64,000 nt of DNA, taken from positions 95,236-159,235 of the forward strand of contig NZ_CANBCC010000002.1 of NCBI RefSeq assembly GCF_947366995.1, written 5' to 3'. A model generated the notes under the pieces. It ran no database searches and had not been told where the DNA came from. It saw only the letters and a list, made by a program, of their open reading frames with translations. Position 1 is the first letter of the stretch, and each line of letters opens with the position of its first letter. Source of the DNA: an uncultured Aquabacterium sp. GTDB lineage: Bacteria > Pseudomonadota > Gammaproteobacteria > Burkholderiales > Burkholderiaceae_C. Shown piece by piece: positions 49,169-58,997 of the stretch. Made by a program: the position numbers and the translations under genes.

Positions 49169-50311
49169 TCAGAAGCGGTGGAGGATGCCGAGCTGCATGG
49201 CCTTCAGGCGCTGGCCATTGACGTCGGCGGCTTCGAAGTTTGGCAGCACGGCGGCCGAGCCGGACAGCACGAAGCCGCCGTTGCGGTCGTTGCTCAGCAC
49301 CTCGCCCATCGCGTACAGCGTGGTCCGCTTCGACAGGTCATAGAACGCGCCGAGCGACGCGCCGGTGGCGCCTTCCTTGGCGTTTGAGGTGTCGTAGATG
49401 CGGCCGACCATGCCGCCGACACGCAGGGCGGTCGAGACGCGGTAATCGGCCGACAACTGCACGACGTTGTGGAAGCGGTTTGCGTCGGTTGCCGTGCCTG
49501 CGGCGCCGGACACCAGCGTGCCCGTGGCGCCTAGCAGCAGTCCGGCGTTGTTGCCCTGGAGCGGGCCGCTGGCCGAGTCCGTGGTGGCGTTGCTACGGAT
49601 TACCGATGCGTACACCTTGCCTTGCCCGTAGTCGTAGTTCGCGTACAGGTTGTCGAACACGATGGTGCGGCCCACAGCCGAGTTGGCGGCCGGTCGGGCG
49701 CGCACGCCGGTGAAGCCCGCACGAACCGGGCCGTTGGCGTAGTCGACGGCGAACTGCCACACGGCCTTGCTGGAGGGGCTGCCGCTGCCTTGTTCACCGG
49801 GCGCGAAGTGCGCCTCGATCACGAAGCCGGCCACGCGGGGGGAGATGTACGCCAGGTCGTTGTCGTAACGCGCGGTGAGGGCATACCAGTTGGCCAGCGA
49901 GCCGAGCGTGCGGGCGCTGTAGTCGATGTCGGCGCTGCGGACGAAGGCGACGGAGTTCTGGCGGCCGGCGCGGAACTCGCCGTAGGGCGTAGCCAGGCCC
50001 ACCCAGGCCTGGCGGTCAAAAAAGCGCGTGCTGTCGTTCTGCTTGCCGGAGTCGGCATACAGACCGTGCTCGAGGTTGAACTTCACGGCCAGGCCACCGC
50101 CGAGGTCTTCGGTGCCACGAAAGCCCAGGCGGCTGCGCATCAGGGCGCCGTCGTTCAGCGAGGTCAGGCTTTTGCCCGAGCTGCTCTTCATGTAATTCAG
50201 ATACTGGTCCAGCGTGCCGTACAGCGTCACGTTGCTGGTCTGCGCATGGGTGGCTGCGGCGCTCAGGGCCAGGGCCGCGGGCAAGACGGCGCGAGAGAAG
50301 GGCTTGTTCAT
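49169..50311 (-). CDS. Gram-negative porin
   Basis: Signal peptide then QTSNVTLYGTLDQYLNYMKSSSGKS...LGFRGTEDLGGGLAVKFNLEHGL; C-terminal Phe (QLGILHRF). Confidence 0.93.
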   Translation of the reverse strand: MNKPFSRAVLPAALALSAAATHAQTSNVTLYGTLDQYLNYMKSSSGKSLTSLNDGALMRSRLGFRGTEDLGGGLAVKFNLEHGLYADSGKQNDSTRFFDRQAWVGLATPYGEFRAGRQNSVAFVRSADIDYSARTLGSLANWYALTARYDNDLAYISPRVAGFVIEAHFAPGEQGSGSPSSKAVWQFAVDYANGPVRAGFTGVRARPAANSAVGRTIVFDNLYANYDYGQGKVYASVIRSNATTDSASGPLQGNNAGLLLGATGTLVSGAAGTATDANRFHNVVQLSADYRVSTALRVGGMVGRIYDTSNAKEGATGASLGAFYDLSKRTTLYAMGEVLSNDRNGGFVLSGSAAVLPNFEAADVNGQRLKAMQLGILHRF

Positions 50312-50455
50312 GGGGTGTCTCCTGGTGTCGGGCGCAGGCGCGCCCTGCCGGGTGCAGCGGGTGACCCGGATCGGTGTGGTGAGGGAAAGGGGCAGCCCTC
50401 TTGGGATTGCCCGGGCACCGGGGGAGCGCCACGGCTCCCCCACGGCGCAGGCCGA

Positions 50456-51796
50456 TCAGGCGGCCGAGGTGACGAGCTTGGGCTGGCCGGTGCGACGAGC
50501 CTGCTGGCGCAGGGCGAAGACGATCATCGCGACGGTGGCCACGGCACCGGGGATGGCGAAGGCCAGGAAGTTGGCCTGCAGCGGCAGTTCGGCGGCCAGC
50601 AGGGCACCACCCAGGATCGGGCCCACGATGGCGCCGTTGCGGCCGATGCCGGAGGCCCAGCCGAGGCCTGTGGAGCGGATGCTCATCTCGTAGAACTGGG
50701 CGCCCAGTGCGTACAGCAGGATCTGCGTGCCGATGGTCGTGGCGCCGGCGATGGCGATCAGGATGTACAGCACTTCGGTGGAGCTCTTGTAGCCCAGCAG
50801 GCTGATGGAGGTGGCGGCGATGGCGAAGAACACCGCCAGCACGCGCGGCATGTTCATCTTGTCGCTCAGCCAGCCGCCGCCGACGGCGCCGAAGATCGCG
50901 CCGAGGTTGAGCACCAGCAGGAAGCTCAGCGAAGAGCCCAGGCCGTATCCGGCCTTGGTCATCAGCTTGGGCAGCCAGGAGGCCAGCGCGTAGACCATCA
51001 GCAGGCAGCAGAAGAAGGCGACCCACAGCATCAGTGTCTGCAGGGCGCGGCCGTCACCGAAGAGCTGGAGCACGTTGCCGCCCTTGGCCTTGCCGGCCGG
51101 AGCGGCCAGCTGGTCGCCGGCCTTCATCTTGAAGGTGGGCTCGACGCGGGACAGCACCGCGGCGGCTTCCTCCGTGCGGCCTTCCTTGACCATGAAGCCG
51201 ACCGACTCGGGCAGGAACTTCATGATGAGGGGCAGCAGCAGCAGGGGGATGCCGGCGATGTAGAAGACCGATTGCCAGCCATAGCTGGGCAGCAGCACCA
51301 TGCCGAGGCCGGCCGACAGCATGCCGCCGACGGAGTAGCCGCTGAACATGATGGCCACCAGCGTGCTGCGGATTTTCTGGGGGGCGTACTCGCTCATCAT
51401 CGCGACCACGTTGGGCATGACGCCGCCGATGCCGAGTCCGGCGATGAAGCGACAGATGCCGAACTCGGTGGGGTTGGTCGTGAAGCCGTTCAAGACGGTG
51501 AAGCCACTGAACAGGATCACGCAGATCGTGATGGCCTTCTTGCGGCCGATGCGGTCGGACAGCGGGCCGAAGATGAGGGCGCCGGCCATCATGCCGAACA
51601 GGGCATAGCTGCCGAGCGCACCGGCCTGCAGCGGGGTGAGGTTCCATTCCTTCATCAGCACGGGCAGGGCCACGCCATAGATGACGAGGTCATAGCCGTC
51701 GAAGATGATGATGAGGGCGCACCAGAAGAGCACCGTCCAGTGAAAGCGGTTGAACCGCGCCTGGTCGATGACCTTGGATACATCGATGTTGTTCAT
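50456..51796 (-). CDS. benK: MFS aromatic acid/H+ symporter (BenK-like)
   Basis: NRFHWTVLFWCALIIIFDGYDLVIYGVALPVLMKEWNLTPLQAGALGSYALFGMM; downstream of benABCD. Confidence 0.88.
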   Translation of the reverse strand: MNNIDVSKVIDQARFNRFHWTVLFWCALIIIFDGYDLVIYGVALPVLMKEWNLTPLQAGALGSYALFGMMAGALIFGPLSDRIGRKKAITICVILFSGFTVLNGFTTNPTEFGICRFIAGLGIGGVMPNVVAMMSEYAPQKIRSTLVAIMFSGYSVGGMLSAGLGMVLLPSYGWQSVFYIAGIPLLLLPLIMKFLPESVGFMVKEGRTEEAAAVLSRVEPTFKMKAGDQLAAPAGKAKGGNVLQLFGDGRALQTLMLWVAFFCCLLMVYALASWLPKLMTKAGYGLGSSLSFLLVLNLGAIFGAVGGGWLSDKMNMPRVLAVFFAIAATSISLLGYKSSTEVLYILIAIAGATTIGTQILLYALGAQFYEMSIRSTGLGWASGIGRNGAIVGPILGGALLAAELPLQANFLAFAIPGAVATVAMIVFALRQQARRTGQPKLVTSAA

Positions 51797-51924
51797 TTTG
51801 TCTCCACCATGAGGGGTAGGGGTTGCTCGAGAGCGCCCGGCGCGGGAGGGCCACGCGGGCGGAGGGGAAAGAGCGGGTGGCTCGTGGACCGAGCCTGTGG
51901 TTCTTGTGAGAGATGTGGGGCGGT

Positions 51925-52701
51925 TCAGCCCATGTCGCCACCACCGATCGGCAGCACGACGCCGGTGATGTACGAGGCCTCATCCGAGGCGAGGAAAAGG
52001 ATGGCGCCGACCTGTTCGTCGATCGTGCCGTAGCGCTTCATCAGGCTCGACGACTTGGTCTGGTCGACGATTTGCTGATACCAGACCTTCTCCTGTTCGG
52101 TCTGTTCGGCGGTGTTGCGCGGGATGCGGCGCGGCGGGGCTTCGGTGCCGCCCGGGGCTGTGGCGTTCACACGCACGCCGCGTTCGGCGGTCTCGAAGGC
52201 CAGGCAGGCCGTGAGTGCGTTGACGCCGCCCTTGGCTGCGCCATAGGGCACACGGTTGACGCCGCGCGTGGCGATCGACGAGACGTTGACGATGGCGCCC
52301 TGGCCCTGCTCGAGCATGATCGGCAGGGCCGCGTGGCAGCACCACAGCGTCGGGAACAACGAGCGGCGCACTTCGGCCTCGATCTCGTGCTCGGCGTAGT
52401 GCTCGAAGGGCTTGGCCCAGATCGTGCCGCCGACGTTGTTGACGAGGATGTCGATGCGGCCGAAGTGGCGCACGGCCTCGGCCATCACGCGCTCGCAATC
52501 GGCGTTGCGTTCGAGGTCGGCCGTGAGGGTGAGGATGCGGTCGGCCGCGCCGGGCAGCTCGCGCAGCTCGTGCACGATCTCGGCACGGTCGACGGCCACG
52601 ATGCGGCCACCTTCGGCCAGCATGCGCTCGACGACGCCGCGGCCGATGCCCTGCGCAGAGCCGGTGACGACGGCCACCTTGCCTTGGAAACGGGGTGTCA
52701 T
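51925..52701 (-). CDS. benD: Benzoate cis-diol (1,6-dihydroxycyclohexa-2,4-diene-1-carboxylate) dehydrogenase
   Basis: SDR fold: KVAVVTGSAQGIGRGVVERMLAEGG...NNVGGTIWAKPFEHY...YGAAKGGVNALT; in ben operon. Confidence 0.92.
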   Translation of the reverse strand: MTPRFQGKVAVVTGSAQGIGRGVVERMLAEGGRIVAVDRAEIVHELRELPGAADRILTLTADLERNADCERVMAEAVRHFGRIDILVNNVGGTIWAKPFEHYAEHEIEAEVRRSLFPTLWCCHAALPIMLEQGQGAIVNVSSIATRGVNRVPYGAAKGGVNALTACLAFETAERGVRVNATAPGGTEAPPRRIPRNTAEQTEQEKVWYQQIVDQTKSSSLMKRYGTIDEQVGAILFLASDEASYITGVVLPIGGGDMG

Positions 52702-52714
52702 GGTGGGCTCCCGT

Positions 52715-53722
52715 TCAGGCGCTGGCTGCGAACTTCTCGTAATAGAAGTTGGCCGGCTGGATGCCGCGTTCGCGGATGAAGTGGCTCACGGCTTCGACCA
52801 TCGGAGGCGGGCCGCACAGGTAGATGTCGACCTCGCCTTCGTTGAGGTGCTTGGGCTCGATGTGCTGAGTCACGTAGCCCTTGTGGGGATACGGGCTGTC
52901 GGCGTTCGCCACGCACGCGGTGAACGTGAAGTTGGGGATGCGGGCAGCAAACGCTTCGAGCTTGTCCATCTCGACCAGGTCGGCGTCGTTGGTGACGCCG
53001 TAGATCAGGTGCAGCGGGTGGGCGCTGCCTTCCTCTGCGATCTTCTCGAGCATCGCGGTGAAGGGCGCCAGGCCGGTGCCGCCGGCCAGCAGCAGCAGCG
53101 GGCGCTTGATCTCGCGCAGGTAGAAGCTGCCCAGCGGGCCGGCCAGGGACATGGCGTCGCCCTGCTTGGCCAGGCTGGTGAGGAAGGAGCTCATCAGCCC
53201 GCCCGGCACGTTGCGGATCAGGAAGGAGACCTCGCCGTTGCGCGGCATCGAGCTGAAGGAGTAGGCGCGGGTCTGGTCGCTGCCGGGCACTTTCAGGTTC
53301 ACGTACTGACCAGGCAGGAAGGCAAGCTTGTTGAGCGCATCACCCTGCAGGCTCAGCGAGATGGTGCTGGGCGAGAGCTGGCGCACTTCCTTGATGGCGG
53401 CGTCGAACTCGGCCTGCTGGGTGCGGCACACGGCCGACGAGGCGGGCACGCGCACCACGCAGTCGCTCTGCGCGCGCATCTGGCAGGTCAGCACGTAGCC
53501 CTGTTTGGCTTCGTCGTCGCTGAGGGCGTCGTCGATGTACTCGCCCATCGTGTACTGGCCCGATTCGGCAAAGCACTTGCAGGTGCCGCAGGCGCCGTCA
53601 CGGCAATCGAGGGGGATGTTCACGCCCTGGCGGTAGGCCGCATCGGCGACCGTCTCGGTGGCGTTGGCTTCGATGAAACGGGTGAGACCGTCTTCGAACT
53701 GGAGGGCAATCTGGTGAGGCAT
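52715..53722 (-). CDS. benC: Benzoate 1,2-dioxygenase electron transfer component
   Basis: N-terminal 2Fe-2S ferredoxin (CRDGACGTCKC) plus flavin reductase domain (RAYSFSSMP, GGTGLAPFTAML). Confidence 0.94.
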   Translation of the reverse strand: MPHQIALQFEDGLTRFIEANATETVADAAYRQGVNIPLDCRDGACGTCKCFAESGQYTMGEYIDDALSDDEAKQGYVLTCQMRAQSDCVVRVPASSAVCRTQQAEFDAAIKEVRQLSPSTISLSLQGDALNKLAFLPGQYVNLKVPGSDQTRAYSFSSMPRNGEVSFLIRNVPGGLMSSFLTSLAKQGDAMSLAGPLGSFYLREIKRPLLLLAGGTGLAPFTAMLEKIAEEGSAHPLHLIYGVTNDADLVEMDKLEAFAARIPNFTFTACVANADSPYPHKGYVTQHIEPKHLNEGEVDIYLCGPPPMVEAVSHFIRERGIQPANFYYEKFAASA

Positions 53723-53783
53723 GAGGGGGACCTCCGTGATGAGTGAGGCCCCTGGCGCGCGGTGCACGGCAGGGGCAGCAGAC

Positions 53784-54272
53784 TCAGATGTGGTAGACGT
53801 CGACGACGTGGCGGATGTAGTCGTTCTTCAGCACGACCACCTTGCGCTTGATCAGCGGCTGGCCGCTGGTCAGGTCGATCGTGTAGTGCGAGGTGCCGAA
53901 GTAGCTGTCCGTGGTGTGGTAGCGGTAGCTCAGGGTGTGCCAGTTGAAGCGCACCTCGAGTTGCTCGCCCTGGTGGGACACGATCTCCACGTTGTGGATG
54001 TTGTGGCCGGTGCGGGGCTCGGGCGTGCTGGCCGCGGAGCGCTCGGTCTTGATGCGGAAGACACGGTCTTCCAGGCCGCCGCGGTTCGCGTAGTAGATCA
54101 GCGAGATCTCGGACTGCGGGTCGCGTGTCAGCTCGCCGTCGTCGTCCCACGAGGGCATCCAGAACTCGGCGGCCGGGTGGTAGCAGGTCAGCCACTCGTC
54201 CCACTGCTTGTCGTCCAGCAGACGGGCTTCGCGGTACAGAAAGGCCTGGACTTGTTCGATGGTCATGCTCAT
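53784..54272 (-). CDS. benB: Benzoate 1,2-dioxygenase small (beta) subunit
   Basis: MSMTIEQVQAFLYREARLLDDKQWDEWLTCYHPAAEFWMPSWDDDGELTRDPQSEISLIYY. Confidence 0.94.
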   Translation of the reverse strand: MSMTIEQVQAFLYREARLLDDKQWDEWLTCYHPAAEFWMPSWDDDGELTRDPQSEISLIYYANRGGLEDRVFRIKTERSAASTPEPRTGHNIHNVEIVSHQGEQLEVRFNWHTLSYRYHTTDSYFGTSHYTIDLTSGQPLIKRKVVVLKNDYIRHVVDVYHI

Positions 54273-54280
54273 GGTGGGCC

Positions 54281-55651
54281 TCACGCTTTCTTGGCTTGTT
54301 CGGCTTCCGCCGCGATGGCACGCTGCATGGTCTCCATCCAGTGGCGGTGCTGCTCGGTGTAGAGGCCTTCGTCTTCTGTCTTCACGCCGCTGAGCAGCGG
54401 CTTCAGGTCGATCTGCTGGGCTGCGGCATCGGGGCCGTGAACCCAGTGCGTGGCGCCGCGGCACATGTCGTTCCACTCCAGCGCGATGCCGGCGTAGCCC
54501 TGCTGGCACGCGCGGAACTCTTCCAGGTCGTCCGGCGTGGCCATGCCGGTGGCGTTGAAGAAGTCTTCGTACTGGCGGATGCGGCGGGCGCGGGCCTCGG
54601 GGGCTTCACCCTTGGGCGCAATGCAGTAGATGGTGACTTCCGTCTTGTCGACCGAGATGGGACGCAGCACGCGGATCTGCGAGCTGAACTGGTCCATCAG
54701 ATAGACGTTGGGATACAGGCACAGGTTGCGCGAGTGGTTGATCATCCAGTCCGCGCGGGCTTCGCCGCAGCGCTGCACCAGCTCGTCACGCGCCTTGAAG
54801 TTGGGGCGGTCTTCGGGGTTGGCCCACTTCGTCCACAGCAGCATGTGGCCGTTTTCGAACGAGTAGAAGCCGCCGCCGTTCTTGGCCCAGCTGCCTGCGT
54901 CCATCGCCTTGATGGTGTCGCCGGCTTCGGACTGCTTGCGGTGGTTGGTGGTGGCCGCATAGTTCCAGTGCACCGAGGTGACGTGGTAGCCGTCGGCGCC
55001 GTTCTCGGCCTGGATCTTCCAGTTGGCATCGAAGGTGTAGGTCGACGAGCCGCGCAGCACTTCCAGTCCTTCGGGCGACTGGTCCACGATCATGTCGATG
55101 ATCTTGGTCGACTCGCCGAGGAACTCGGTCAGCGGGGCCACCTCCGGGTTCAGGCTGCCGAACAGGAAGCCGCGGTAGCTCTCGAAGCGCGCCACCTTCT
55201 TCAGGTCGTGGCTGCAGTCCTTGTTGAAGGACTCTGGGTAGCCGGCGTCGGTGCCGTCCTTGACCTTCAGCAGCTTGCCGCTGTTGTTGAACGTCCAGCC
55301 GTGGAAGGTACAGGTGAAATTGGCCTTGTTGCCCTTCTTCAGGCGGGCCAGCGTGGCGCCACGGTGCGAACAGGCATTGATGATGGCGTTGAGCTCACCG
55401 GCCTTGTTGCGCGTGATCATGATCGGCTGGCGGCCGATGTAGGTCGTGAGGTAGTCGTTCGGGTTCGGGATCTGGCTTTCGTGGGCGAGGTAGATCCAGT
55501 TGCCCTCGAAGATGTGCTTCATCTCGAGGTCGAACAGCTCCTGGTCGGTGAACGCACTGCGGTGCAGTTTGTAGATGTGCTGGTCCTTGTCCTCGACCAG
55601 CATGCCGTCGAGGCGCTCGCGAACCGCGTCCAGCGGGGTGGGGTTGCTCAT
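54281..55651 (-). CDS. benA: Benzoate 1,2-dioxygenase large (alpha) subunit
   Basis: Rieske motif [30 protein letters not shown]; catalytic domain [13 protein letters not shown]. Confidence 0.95.
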   Translation of the reverse strand: MSNPTPLDAVRERLDGMLVEDKDQHIYKLHRSAFTDQELFDLEMKHIFEGNWIYLAHESQIPNPNDYLTTYIGRQPIMITRNKAGELNAIINACSHRGATLARLKKGNKANFTCTFHGWTFNNSGKLLKVKDGTDAGYPESFNKDCSHDLKKVARFESYRGFLFGSLNPEVAPLTEFLGESTKIIDMIVDQSPEGLEVLRGSSTYTFDANWKIQAENGADGYHVTSVHWNYAATTNHRKQSEAGDTIKAMDAGSWAKNGGGFYSFENGHMLLWTKWANPEDRPNFKARDELVQRCGEARADWMINHSRNLCLYPNVYLMDQFSSQIRVLRPISVDKTEVTIYCIAPKGEAPEARARRIRQYEDFFNATGMATPDDLEEFRACQQGYAGIALEWNDMCRGATHWVHGPDAAAQQIDLKPLLSGVKTEDEGLYTEQHRHWMETMQRAIAAEAEQAKKA

Positions 55652-55672
55652 GGTGGGCTCCGGTCGAAGGGG

Positions 55673-56587
55673 TCAGGCGGCAGCGCGGGGACGAGCGAAG
55701 TCGGTGGCCGGCACGGCGGCGGCTTCGGCGTGCACGGTGAAGTCGAAGTCGATCTGCAGGAAGGGGCCGGTCAGGTCGTACTGGGCGGCCGCAGCGGCGT
55801 CGTCCACCTTCTTGACTGCGGGCACCAGGCCTTCACGCGTGCCGAAGGCAAAGTCGTCCCACAGGTGCGGATCGTTCTCGATGTTGATCTGCGTGGTCAG
55901 CTTGCGGCAGCCCGGGGCGGTCACGAAGAAGTGGATGTGGGCCGGGCGATGGCCGTGGCGGCCCAGGGCCTGCAGCAGGCGGTCGGTCGAGCCACCGGGG
56001 GGGCAGCTGTAGCCCACGGGCAGGATGCTGCGGAAGGCGTAGCGGCCTTCGGCGTCGGTGATGATGGTGCGGCGCAGGTTGAAGGCGCTCTGCGTCTTGT
56101 CGAAATACGAGTAGTTGCCCAGGTGGTTGGCGTGCCAGACCTCGACCTTGGCGCCGGCCACGGGCTTGCCGTCGGCGGTGCGCACCACGCCCTGCATGAT
56201 CACGGTTTCGCCGGGGGTGGCGCCGTCATCCAGGCGGGCAAAGCCCTGGGCCACCGGGGCGCCGGCCACGTACAGCGGGCCTTCGATGGTGCGGGGGGTT
56301 CCGCCGACCAGACCGGCCTTGGCTTCGGCCTCGTCCATGCGCAGGTCCAGGAAGTGTTCGATGCCGATGCCCGGGGCGATCAGGCCCAGTTCGCCGTTGC
56401 GACCGGCCTCGCTCAGGAAGTTCAGGCCTGCCCAGAACTCTTCGGGCTGGATGTCCAGTTCGTCGATCTGGATCATCAGGTCACGGATCATGCGCGTCAC
56501 GATGGTCTTGACGCGGGCGTTGCCGGGGCCGGTGACGCCGGTGGTGCTGATGCGTTCGATGAGGGCGTCGATGGTCTTCTTGTCCAT
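55673..56587 (-). CDS. catA: Catechol 1,2-dioxygenase
   Basis: EVWHANHLGNYSYFDKTQSAFNLRRTIITDAEGRYAFRSILPVGYSCPPGGSTDRLLQALGRHGHRPAHIHFFVTAPG. Confidence 0.95.
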   Translation of the reverse strand: MDKKTIDALIERISTTGVTGPGNARVKTIVTRMIRDLMIQIDELDIQPEEFWAGLNFLSEAGRNGELGLIAPGIGIEHFLDLRMDEAEAKAGLVGGTPRTIEGPLYVAGAPVAQGFARLDDGATPGETVIMQGVVRTADGKPVAGAKVEVWHANHLGNYSYFDKTQSAFNLRRTIITDAEGRYAFRSILPVGYSCPPGGSTDRLLQALGRHGHRPAHIHFFVTAPGCRKLTTQINIENDPHLWDDFAFGTREGLVPAVKKVDDAAAAAQYDLTGPFLQIDFDFTVHAEAAAVPATDFARPRAAA

Positions 56588-56714
56588 GATGGTCTCCTGA
56601 AGGACGGCGTGGGGGAGGCAGTCAGTCCGGATTTCCGATGTGAAACCGACTGCAAGTGGCGCGATCTTAGGAAGAGACCTTGTCGGGTGTCCAAGATGGT
56701 TTTAGACTCGTTCC

Positions 56715-56729
56715 ATATCCGAAAGGTAT
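56715..56729. promoter_or_regulatory. Candidate BenM/CatM-type LysR site
   Basis: ATAT-CCGAAAG-GTAT, one mismatch to the ATAC-N7-GTAT consensus, between catA and the LysR gene. Confidence 0.6.
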
Positions 56730-56732
56730 GGA

Positions 56733-57698
56733 ATGGAATTGCGCCATCTTCGGTACTTTGTGGCCGTCGCCGATGAGCAAAACTTCACGCGGGCGGCTGA
56801 AAAGCTTCACATCTCGCAGCCGCCGTTGAGCCGGCAGATTCAGGATCTGGAAGACGAGTTGGGGTTGCCGCTGTTCGAGCGGGGCTCACGGCCGCTGAAG
56901 CTGACCGAGGCCGGGCGGTTTTTCTACACCCATGCCACCCGGATGCTGGAGCAGGCGCGCGAGGCCGTCCAGACGACGCGGCGCGTGGCGCACGCAGACA
57001 AGCGGCTGGTGATTGGCTTCGTGTCGTCGACGATTTACGGTGCCCTGCCGCGGCTGGTGCGGCTGTTCCGGGCCGAGCGGCCAGGCACCGAGGTGTCGCT
57101 GGTGGAAATGTCGACGGTGGACCAGATCGAGGCGCTGAAGGCCGGTCGGATCGATGTCGGCTATGGGCGTATCCGGCTGGAGGATCCCGCCATCAAGCGC
57201 GAGGTGCTGCGCGAGGAACAGCTGGTTCTTGCCATACCTTGCGAGCATGAGTTGGCCGAAATCGGACAACCGGTCAGTCTTGCACAGGCGGCCCGTTTCC
57301 CCAATCTGGTTTACCCTAGGAAGCCTCGCCCCAGTTTCGCGGACCACGTTTTGTCGATGTTTCGCGACCGCGGTGTGGAGCCAGTCGCGGTGCACGAGGT
57401 GCAGGAAATCCAGACCGCCCTGGGCCTGGTTGCTTCGGGCATGGGGCTGTGCGTGGTGCCCACCGGCGTGCAGCGCCTGCGGCCGGACGAGGTGGTCTAC
57501 CGACCGTTTTCCGAGCCGGGCATGGTGTCCCCCATCATCATGAACACCCGGTTGCATGACCAGTCCGACGACATCCTGCTGCTGCGCAGGCTGATCGATG
57601 ACATCTACCGGGCGCAGGCCGAGGAGCGGCGCCGCGCGGAGGAACTGGCCACGCAGGCGCGCCTCGGCATCGAGGGTGACCCGGCTGCGTTGATTTGA
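56733..57698 (+). CDS. LysR-family regulator, BenM/CatM-like
   Basis: MELRHLRYFVAVADEQNFTRAAEKLHISQPPLSRQIQDLEDELGLPLFERGSRPLKLTEAG; divergent from catA-ben operon. Confidence 0.93.
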   Translation: MELRHLRYFVAVADEQNFTRAAEKLHISQPPLSRQIQDLEDELGLPLFERGSRPLKLTEAGRFFYTHATRMLEQAREAVQTTRRVAHADKRLVIGFVSSTIYGALPRLVRLFRAERPGTEVSLVEMSTVDQIEALKAGRIDVGYGRIRLEDPAIKREVLREEQLVLAIPCEHELAEIGQPVSLAQAARFPNLVYPRKPRPSFADHVLSMFRDRGVEPVAVHEVQEIQTALGLVASGMGLCVVPTGVQRLRPDEVVYRPFSEPGMVSPIIMNTRLHDQSDDILLLRRLIDDIYRAQAEERRRAEELATQARLGIEGDPAALI

Positions 57699-57716
57699 GC
57701 GTCGGAACGGGCCGCG

Positions 57717-58904
57717 TCAGCCGGGTGTTTGCCGGGTGCGCGGGTGGTTCACGAGGCAGGTGAGCGAGCCGAGGGCGACCCCCCAGAAGGCTGAGCCCAG
57801 CCCGAGGAAGCTCACCCCGGAGGCCGTGGCGAGGAAGGTGAGGATGGCCGCCTCGCGGTGGGGTTCGTCCGTCACGGCGCCCAGCACATTGCTGGTGATG
57901 GCGCCCGTCAGGGCCAGCCCTGCCAGCACCGCCACAAAGGGCCCGGGCAGCACGGCGAACAGCCAGACGATGAGGCCGCCGAAGGTGCCGCCGATGAGGT
58001 AGAACAGCCCGTTGGCGAGGCCGGCCACGTAGCGGCGACGCGGATCCTCGTGCGCATCGCGCCCGGTGCACAGCGCCGCCGTGATGGCCGCCAGCACGGT
58101 CGTGATGCCGCCGAAGAACGCGGTGAAGACCGACACGGCACTGGTGGCGGCAATGATGGGGCGGGCCTCGAGCCGGTAGCCCGCCGCGTGCAGGATGGCC
58201 ATGCCGGGCATGAACTGACCGGACAGGCTCACCAGCACGAGCGGGATCGCCAGACTGAAGGTGGCCGACCATGACCACGCGGGCGCCGTGAACACCGGCA
58301 ACGTGGGGCGCAGATCGAGCGCAGGCCACGGCGCGTGCGGCTGCAGCACCGTGAGGACCAGGCCCAGCGCGAGCACCAGCACCATGTGATAGCGCGGCCA
58401 GCGGCGCTTGAACAGGAGGTAGCCGACCACCATGGCCGCCGTCAGCAGGGGCAGCGCCTCCATGGATTTGAAGGCGCGCAGTCCGAACTGGAAGAGGATG
58501 CCGGCCATCATGCCGTAGGCGACGCCCCTGGGAATCAGACGCATCAGCCGGTCGAACATGCCTGTGATGCCGATCAGGCCGATGAGCACTGCGGCGACAA
58601 GGTAGGCGCCCACCACTTCGTCCAGCGGCATGGCGGGAAAAAGCGTGACCAGCAGCGCCGTGCCGGGCGCCGACCAGGCCGTGATGACCGGCGCCTTGAA
58701 CCACCAGCTCAACGCAATGCCCGAAACCGCTGCACCGATGGAGATCGCCCACACCCAGGAGGCGACGATATCGGGCGGCACCATGCCCACCTGGGCCGCC
58801 TGAAAGAGGATGAGCAGCGGGCCGGCATAGGACACGAGCACGGCGAGGAAGCCTGCAGCGAGGGCAGAAAAGGACCAGTCTTGGCGAAGCATCGGGCGTG
58901 TCAT
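57717..58904 (-). CDS. benE: Benzoate/H+ symporter BenE
   Basis: WSFSALAAGFLAVLVSYAGPLLILFQAAQ...SWVWAISIGAAVSGIALSW...SAPGTALLV. Confidence 0.92.
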   Translation of the reverse strand: MTRPMLRQDWSFSALAAGFLAVLVSYAGPLLILFQAAQVGMVPPDIVASWVWAISIGAAVSGIALSWWFKAPVITAWSAPGTALLVTLFPAMPLDEVVGAYLVAAVLIGLIGITGMFDRLMRLIPRGVAYGMMAGILFQFGLRAFKSMEALPLLTAAMVVGYLLFKRRWPRYHMVLVLALGLVLTVLQPHAPWPALDLRPTLPVFTAPAWSWSATFSLAIPLVLVSLSGQFMPGMAILHAAGYRLEARPIIAATSAVSVFTAFFGGITTVLAAITAALCTGRDAHEDPRRRYVAGLANGLFYLIGGTFGGLIVWLFAVLPGPFVAVLAGLALTGAITSNVLGAVTDEPHREAAILTFLATASGVSFLGLGSAFWGVALGSLTCLVNHPRTRQTPG

Positions 58905-58927
58905 GAGTGATCGCGCGATTCTCCGGT

Positions 58928-58959
58928 TCACACCTGCTTGATCAAGCCGTCCGGTGTGA
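58928..58959. promoter_or_regulatory. Candidate operator between benE and the divergent LysR gene
   Basis: TCACACC-N18-GGTGTGA inverted repeat containing the 12-bp palindrome GCTTGATCAAGC. Confidence 0.5.
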
Positions 58960-58997
58960 GCACACTGTTCGGCCACCGCAAACAATCCCAAAAAGGC

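Noticed and set aside
54125-56776. 883-aa + ORF antisense to benB, benA and catA
   Set aside because: Spans three well-supported minus-strand genes and has shadow-ORF composition.
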